DNA from: Pseudomonadota bacterium
GTDB taxonomy: Bacteria > Pseudomonadota > Gammaproteobacteria > Steroidobacterales > Steroidobacteraceae
Length of the DNA: 12,197 nt
Assembly (NCBI GenBank): GCA_021815905.1
Contig: JAKAZP010000033.1
Location: forward strand, 1-12,197
Direction of reading: 5' to 3'
The translations under genes were made by a program, and so were the position numbers. Positions 7,404-12,197 of this stretch are shown piece by piece. The notes under the pieces were generated by a model. It saw only the letters and a list, made by a program, of their open reading frames with translations, was not told the origin of the DNA and ran no database searches. Position 1 is the first letter of the stretch. Each line of letters starts with the position of its first letter.

Positions 7404-9422
7404 TCACGCGATGCTGCGCCGCTGCAGGCTCTGGAGCGCCGCGCTGCGCGCGGCCCGGTTGGCACGATCGAGGCGCGCCACTTCCTCGGCCGGAATCATC
7501 GCCTCGTCGTGGTCGCGCCAGGCGAACACCACGAAGGTGACGTACGCGCCGGCCAGACCAATGAGCGCCAGCCACCAGATGTGCCAGATGAGCGCGAATC
7601 CGGTGATCACGGCGAAGAAGGCGCTGACGAACCCCGTGGGACTGTTGCGCGGCATCGCAATGGGCAGGTAATGCGGCTCGGGAGTCTGCAGATGGCCGCT
7701 CTCGCGGGCGAGCAGCTTCATGTCCCAGTACGGCTCCTGGTCGCTGACGTTCGGCAGCACCGCGAAATTGAACGGCGGCGGCGGCGAGGCCGTCGCCCAT
7801 TCGAGGTTGCGGCCGTCCCAGGGATCGCCGGTGAGATCCCGGCGCCGATCGCGGCTGCGGATCGAGACGACCAGCTGGGCGATTTGGGCGAGGATGCCCA
7901 GAAGGATGATGACGACGCCGCCGGCCATGACGAGCAGCAGCGGGCGCCACTCGGCGACGTCATAGTGCTGCAGGCGCCGCGTCATGCCCTCGAGTCCGAG
8001 CGCGTAGCCGGGACCCCAGGCGACCCAGAAGCCGATCAGCCACAGCCAGAACGCCCACTTGCCGAGCCGCTCATCGAGCACGAACCCGAACGCCTTCGGG
8101 AACCAGTAGGTATAGCCGGCGAAGGCCGCGAACAAGACGCCGGTGATGATGACGTTGTGAAAATGCGCGACCAGGAACAGGCTGTTGTGCAGCTGGAAGT
8201 CCGCCGGCGGCACCGCCAGCATCACGCCCGTCATGCCGCCGATCGAGAAGCTGACGATGAAGCCGATCGCCCACAGCATGGGAGTGCGAAAGCGCACGGT
8301 GCCCCCGTACATGGTGAACAGCCAATTGAAGATCTTCACCCCCGTCGGCACGGCGATGATCATGGAGGCGATGCCGAAGATGCCGTTGACTCCCGGGCCC
8401 GCTCCCATGGTGAAGAAGTGGTGCAGCCAGACCGTGAAGGCGATGATGCAGATCGCCATGGTGGCGTAGATCATCGAGCGGTAGCCGAACAGCGGCTTGG
8501 AGGAGAAGGTGGAGACCACCTCGGAGTAGATGCCGAAGGACGGGAGGATCAGGATGTAGACCTCGGGATGCCCCCACGCCCAGATGAGATTCATGAACAG
8601 CATGGAGTTGCCGCCGCCGGTATCGGTGAAGAAGTGGAACCCGAGATAGCGGTCGAGGAGCAGCATGGCGAGCGTCGCCGTGAGCACGGGAAAGGCGGCG
8701 ATGATGAGCAGGTTCGCGGCCAGCGCCGTCCAGCAGAACATGGGCATGCGCGTGTAGTGCATGCCCGGGGCCCGCAGCTTCAGGATGGTGGTGACGAAGT
8801 TGATGCCGGTGACGAGCGTGCCGATCCCCGATATCTGGATGGCCCAGCAGTAGTAGTCGACTCCCACCCCGGGGGAGTACGTGAGCTCGGACAGCGGCGG
8901 ATAGGGCAGCCAGCCGGTGCGGGAGAACTCTCCGACGACCAGCGAGATGTTGACGAGCAGGGCGCCGGCGGCGGTCAGCCAGAAGCTCACCGAGTTCAAG
9001 GTCGGAAACGCCACGTCGCGCACGCCGAGCTGAAGCGGCACGATCAGATTCATGAGCCCGATCACGAACGGCATCGCGACGAAGAAGATCATGATGGTGC
9101 CGTGCGCCGAGAACACCTGATCGAAGTGCGAGGGTGGCAGGAACCCCGGCGCGCGGTATGCCATCGCCTGCTGGGCCCGCAGCATCATCGCGTCGATGAA
9201 GCCGCGCAGCAGCATCACCGAGGCGAGAATGCAGTACATGATCCCGATGCGCTTGTGATCGACACTCGTGATCCACTCGCGCCAGAGGTAGGGCAGGTGG
9301 CCCTTGATGACGACCCAGGCGACGATGGCGACCAGGATGAGGGCCACCACCGCGCCGGAGTAAAGCGGCAGCGGCTCGTTGAGCGGAAACGACTGCAGGG
9401 TGAGTTTGCCAAGGAGCGTCAC
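7404..9422 (-). CDS. cyoB: Cytochrome bo3 ubiquinol oxidase subunit I
   Basis: Catalytic, proton-pumping subunit that takes electrons from ubiquinol through haem b to the haem o3-CuB site and reduces O2 to water in the inner membrane. The 672-residue protein (E. coli 663) keeps every key residue with a one-residue offset: quinol-site Arg73, Asp77, His99 and Gln102; haem b ligands His107 and His422; haem o3 ligand His420; CuB ligands His285, His334 and His335; the cross-linked Tyr289; D-channel Glu287 and K-channel Lys363. The TGDPW block and extra C-terminal helices of the bo3 branch are present, as opposed to cytochrome c oxidases. The start is GTG (9420-9422), one base after the cyoA stop; no suitable ATG is nearby, so coupling to cyoA translation is likely. 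I expect an intact enzyme. Confidence 0.98.
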   Translation of the reverse strand: MTLLGKLTLQSFPLNEPLPLYSGAVVALILVAIVAWVVIKGHLPYLWREWITSVDHKRIGIMYCILASVMLLRGFIDAMMLRAQQAMAYRAPGFLPPSHFDQVFSAHGTIMIFFVAMPFVIGLMNLIVPLQLGVRDVAFPTLNSVSFWLTAAGALLVNISLVVGEFSRTGWLPYPPLSELTYSPGVGVDYYCWAIQISGIGTLVTGINFVTTILKLRAPGMHYTRMPMFCWTALAANLLIIAAFPVLTATLAMLLLDRYLGFHFFTDTGGGNSMLFMNLIWAWGHPEVYILILPSFGIYSEVVSTFSSKPLFGYRSMIYATMAICIIAFTVWLHHFFTMGAGPGVNGIFGIASMIIAVPTGVKIFNWLFTMYGGTVRFRTPMLWAIGFIVSFSIGGMTGVMLAVPPADFQLHNSLFLVAHFHNVIITGVLFAAFAGYTYWFPKAFGFVLDERLGKWAFWLWLIGFWVAWGPGYALGLEGMTRRLQHYDVAEWRPLLLVMAGGVVIILLGILAQIAQLVVSIRSRDRRRDLTGDPWDGRNLEWATASPPPPFNFAVLPNVSDQEPYWDMKLLARESGHLQTPEPHYLPIAMPRNSPTGFVSAFFAVITGFALIWHIWWLALIGLAGAYVTFVVFAWRDHDEAMIPAEEVARLDRANRAARSAALQSLQRRSIA

Positions 9423-9423
9423 G

Positions 9424-10356
9424 TCAGCCCACCGGGTGCACGTTGGGTGCGCCGCCGCCCGGTCCCTGTCCGGGAGGCAACTTCTGCAGGACGATGCGGC
9501 GGAAGAGGTTCGGCTGTACCGATCGATAGGTATAGGGCTTAACCGACATCGTGGGTCTGAGGAGCCCGAGGTACGACCGGGTGTCGAGCACGGGCCCGGC
9601 GGCGCGGGTCGAGGCGACCCAGGAGCTGAACTCGCCGGCCGGGACCGCGTCGGTGTTGAAATGCATGCCGGCGAAGCCGTCGCCGCTGATCATGGCGGAC
9701 TCCCCGTAGTAAATGCCCGGCCGGCTCGCCTCGAGATAGAGCGTGCCGACCATGCCGTTCATGCAGTAGAGCATGCTGCCGAGCTGGGGCACCCAGAACA
9801 CGTTCCACACGGTCGCCGAGGTCAGCATCAGATGCAGCGGCACGCCGGCGGGAACCACCAGGCGGTTGATGCTCGCGATGCCCTGCTCCGGATAGATGAA
9901 GAGCCACTTCCAGTCGAGCGCGACCACCTCGACCGTGAGGGCTCGGGCCCTGGACGGCAGTGGCCTGGCCGGGTCGAGGTCGTGGGAGCCGATCCAGGCG
10001 ATGCCCCCGAGAAAGACGATGACGAGCGTGGGAATCGACCAGATGATGAGCTCGATCCGCCCGGAGTAAGCCCAGGTTGGCATGCGGCGCGCGCGCGCGT
10101 TGGAGCCGCGAAACCACCAGGCGACGCCGAGAGTGGCGGCGATCACCGGAATGATGATCGCGAGCATGATCGTGAGCGAATCGAAGAAGATCGTGCGCTC
10201 GGCGAGGCTCACGGGTCCCGCGGGCTGAAGCTGCGCGCGGCCGCAGCCGGCGAGCCCCACGAGCGCGCAGAGCGCGGGGAGTGCGCAGCGCAAGATGCCC
10301 GCGACGCCCGAGCTTCTCTTACTGTCGATGGCGATTATTCCCCGAAAAGAGGCCAT
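9424..10356 (-). CDS. cyoA: Cytochrome bo3 ubiquinol oxidase subunit II (lipoprotein)
   Basis: A 310-residue lipoprotein subunit with a periplasmic cupredoxin domain, close in length to E. coli CyoA (315). A lipobox LAGC places the acylated Cys at residue 38, followed by membrane helices at about 58-82 and 101-123. The quinol-oxidase pattern [16 protein letters not shown] and [10 protein letters not shown] follows. The His/Cys/Met cluster of a CuA centre is absent, as expected for a quinol oxidase. A C-terminal COX_ARM-like stretch ([10 protein letters not shown]) is also present. The ATG at 10354-10356 directly follows an in-frame TGA and has no good ribosome-binding site. A TTG at 10291-10293 would give a more usual 17-residue lipoprotein signal, so the start is uncertain. 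It is the first gene of cyoABCD. Confidence 0.95.
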   Translation of the reverse strand: MASFRGIIAIDSKRSSGVAGILRCALPALCALVGLAGCGRAQLQPAGPVSLAERTIFFDSLTIMLAIIIPVIAATLGVAWWFRGSNARARRMPTWAYSGRIELIIWSIPTLVIVFLGGIAWIGSHDLDPARPLPSRARALTVEVVALDWKWLFIYPEQGIASINRLVVPAGVPLHLMLTSATVWNVFWVPQLGSMLYCMNGMVGTLYLEASRPGIYYGESAMISGDGFAGMHFNTDAVPAGEFSSWVASTRAAGPVLDTRSYLGLLRPTMSVKPYTYRSVQPNLFRRIVLQKLPPGQGPGGGAPNVHPVG

Positions 10357-10559
10357 TCAACGCCGACCCGACGCCGAAGTTCCGCCGGCGTGGCTGCCTG
10401 CCGGGCGGCTCACCGGCTCGAGCGGTAGCTGCGCGCGCCGCGCCGGCGCGCATGCTCGGGCCGCAGGGAAGGTGACCTACTGCAACACGCCGCCGTGCGG
10501 GGGCCGTTCGTCAGCGGCAGAGGGCGGCGAGCAGTCGGGCCGCCACCGGAGCGCCGCGC
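10357..10559 (-). other. Intergenic region between groEL and cyoA
   Basis: These 203 bases should hold the cyo promoter, but I see no convincing -35/-10 pair. GGCGGC/GCCGCC (10523-10528 with 10539-10544, 10-base loop) forms a hairpin 15 bases after the groEL stop with no T-run after it, a weak Rho-type end at best. CGCGCCGGCGCG (10439-10450) is a perfect 12-base palindrome, which could be a site for a dimeric regulator or only GC-rich coincidence. No gene is seen. Confidence 0.35.
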
Positions 10560-12173
10560 TCACATCGCTTGCGCCGCGGGCTCGGGGTGCTCCTCGGGTT
10601 TCTCCGTGATCGTCGCCTCGGTGAGCAGCAGCACGCCCGCCACAGAGACGGCATTCTCGAGCGCGGTGCGCACGACCTTCGCCGGATCGACGATTCCCGC
10701 TTGCAGAAGATCGACGAACTGCTTGCGCGCGGCGTCGAAACCGATGTTGCCGGCCGAGCTCAGCATTCGGTCGACGATCACTCCGCCGTCGCTCGCGGAA
10801 TTCTCCGCAATCTGGCGCGTCGGCGCCTCAAGCGCCCGGCGCAGAATCTCGACCCCCGTGCGCTCATCGCCGGCAGATTCGGCTGCGGCCAGCGAGACCG
10901 CCTGGATCGCGCGCAGCAATGCGAGTCCACCTCCCGGAACGATGCCTTCGGCCACCGCGGCCCTGGTCGAGCTGATCGCATCCTCGAGCGCCTCCTTCTT
11001 CGCCTTCATCTCGGATTCGGACGGCGCGCCGACGCGGATGACGGCAACCCCGCCGGCGAGCTTCGCGAGCCGCTCCTCGAGCTTCTCGCGGTCGTAGTCG
11101 CTCGTCGCCTTCTCGATCTCCTTGCGCAGCGTCTGAATGCGGCCGTCGATGGCGTGCTTCTCGCCCGCTCCGCCGATGATCGTCGTGTGATCCTTGTCGA
11201 CGACGACACGCCTGGCGCGCCCGAGCTGCTCGCGCGTCACGTCCTCGAGCTTCACACCGAGCTCCTCGGAGATCAGCTGACCCCCGGTGAGCACGGCGAT
11301 ATCCTCGAGCATCGCCTTGCGGCGCTCGCCAAAGCCGGGCGCCTTGACGGCGGCGCTCTTCAGCACGCCGCGGATCTGGTTGACGATGAGTGTGGCGAGC
11401 GCCTCGCCTTCGATCTCCTCGGCGATGACCAGGATCGGACGCCCCGCTTTCGCGACCAGCTCGAGCAGCGGCAGGAGGTCCTTCAGGATATTGACCCTGC
11501 GATCGCAGATGAGGATGTAAGCATCCTCGAGCACCGCTTCCATGCTGGTGGTATCCGTGACGAAGTAGGGCGAGAGATATCCTCTGTCGAACTGCAGGCC
11601 CTCGACCACCTCGAGGACGGTCTCGGTCGTCTTCGACTCCTCTACGCTGATCACCCCGTCGCCGCCCACCTTCTCCATCGCCTGCGCCACGAGCTCCCCT
11701 ATCGCCGGATCGTTGTGTGCGGAGATGGTGGCGACCTGAGCCTTCTCCTTGCGGCTCGCCACCGGACTGGCCTGGGCCTTGATCGAAGCCACCGCCGCCG
11801 CGAGCGCGCGGTCGAGCCCGCGCCGGATGTCGACGGCGCCGGCACCGGCGGCGACGTTGCGCACTCCGTCGGCGTAGATCGCGTGCGCGAGCACGGTCGC
11901 CGTGCTCGTGCCATCGCCCACCAGATCGCCGGTCTTCTCCGCGGCCTGACGCAGCATCCGAGCACCGAGGTTCTCCTCCGGGTCCTCGAGCTCCATCTCC
12001 CTGGCGATCGTGACTCCGTCATTGCAGACGATCGGCGCGCCCCACTTCTTCTGGATCAGGACCGATTTGGATTTGGGGCCGAGGGTGATGCGCACGGCGT
12101 CCGCGAGCTGGGAGGCGCCGCGAAGCACCTTCTCCCGGGCCTCGGACCCGAATGAGACCTGCTTCGCGCCCAT
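10560..12173 (-). CDS. groEL: Divergent GroEL-type (Hsp60) chaperonin
   Basis: ATP-driven, cage-forming chaperonin that folds proteins in the cytosol together with GroES. Taken from the ATG at 12171-12173, the 537-residue product aligns with E. coli numbering without gaps through residue 398. Catalytic Asp52, Asp87 and Asp398 are kept, as are the apical residues that grip substrate and GroES (Tyr199, Tyr203, Phe204, Leu234, Leu237, Leu259, Ile263, Val264). Differences: LGPKSKS in place of LGPKGRN, GDGTST in place of [18 protein letters not shown] in the family signature, and a C-terminus ending EPAAQAM instead of Gly-Gly-Met repeats. These fit a second GroEL paralogue found beside the housekeeping copy in many soil bacteria (recollection, not searched). 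An ATG three codons upstream (12180-12182) is possible but sits directly on AGG. Whether groES precedes it cannot be seen; the window ends 24 bases upstream. Confidence 0.95.
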   Translation of the reverse strand: MGAKQVSFGSEAREKVLRGASQLADAVRITLGPKSKSVLIQKKWGAPIVCNDGVTIAREMELEDPEENLGARMLRQAAEKTGDLVGDGTSTATVLAHAIYADGVRNVAAGAGAVDIRRGLDRALAAAVASIKAQASPVASRKEKAQVATISAHNDPAIGELVAQAMEKVGGDGVISVEESKTTETVLEVVEGLQFDRGYLSPYFVTDTTSMEAVLEDAYILICDRRVNILKDLLPLLELVAKAGRPILVIAEEIEGEALATLIVNQIRGVLKSAAVKAPGFGERRKAMLEDIAVLTGGQLISEELGVKLEDVTREQLGRARRVVVDKDHTTIIGGAGEKHAIDGRIQTLRKEIEKATSDYDREKLEERLAKLAGGVAVIRVGAPSESEMKAKKEALEDAISSTRAAVAEGIVPGGGLALLRAIQAVSLAAAESAGDERTGVEILRRALEAPTRQIAENSASDGGVIVDRMLSSAGNIGFDAARKQFVDLLQAGIVDPAKVVRTALENAVSVAGVLLLTEATITEKPEEHPEPAAQAM

Positions 12174-12181
12174 CTTGGTCA

Positions 12182-12185
12182 TCCT
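12182..12185 (-). promoter_or_regulatory. Ribosome-binding site deciding the groEL start
   Basis: AGGA on the minus strand lies 8 bases before the ATG at 12171-12173 and overlaps the alternative ATG at 12180-12182. The distance, and the match of MGAK to the family's usual MAAK start, favour the inner ATG. Confidence 0.5.
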
Positions 12186-12197
12186 GCGGTGAGCCCG

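Noticed and set aside
7380..9542. 720-codon open frame on the plus strand opposite cyoB
   Set aside because: It mirrors a highly conserved catalytic subunit and its protein is charged, repetitive and unlike any family; a shadow frame.
10569..12155. 528-codon open frame on the plus strand opposite groEL
   Set aside because: Shadow of a recognisable GroEL with every catalytic residue; the antisense product shows no motif.

Overview
This is a high-GC (visibly well above 60%) stretch of bacterial chromosome, densely coding and with short intergenic gaps. An E. coli-like cytochrome bo3 operon (cyoABCD), a proteobacterial-style TPR-sulfotransferase and a CCTG-core hairpin repeat suggest a proteobacterium, most likely a gammaproteobacterium of the Steroidobacteraceae/Xanthomonadales kind. 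That placement is inference from style, not a database result. I see no tRNA, rRNA, CRISPR array, transposase, integrase or phage gene.

Layout. (1) Positions 1-1915, plus strand: the 3' part of a gene for a TPR-repeat protein with a C-terminal sulfotransferase domain; its start lies outside the window. (2) 2103-3479, plus: zwf, glucose-6-phosphate dehydrogenase, behind a 187-base leader with GC hairpins. (3) 3480-3692: a convergent intergenic gap with a compact cluster of four hairpins bounded by an 18-base direct repeat. (4) 3693-6098, minus: a secreted zinc metalloprotease of the DUF5117/DUF4953 type, with its own candidate promoter at 6229-6257. (5) 6261-10356, minus: cyoA-cyoB-cyoC-cyoD, tightly packed, encoding the four subunits of a haem-copper ubiquinol oxidase; no cyoE follows. 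(6) 10560-12173, minus: a divergent GroEL paralogue without the usual Gly-Gly-Met tail.

The cyo genes clearly act together as one membrane complex that oxidises ubiquinol, reduces O2 and pumps protons. The other genes look like independent transcription units: Zwf supplies NADPH through the oxidative pentose phosphate or Entner-Doudoroff route, the protease acts in the periplasm or outside the cell, and the GroEL is a cytosolic chaperonin. groEL, cyoABCD and the protease all read leftward but are separated by gaps of 203 and 162 bases, so co-transcription is possible but not shown.

I do not see a convincing undescribed multi-gene system. The points most worth a second look are the hairpin cluster between zwf and the protease, the divergent GroEL, the changed 3'-phosphate-binding motif in the sulfotransferase, and the absence of cyoE.
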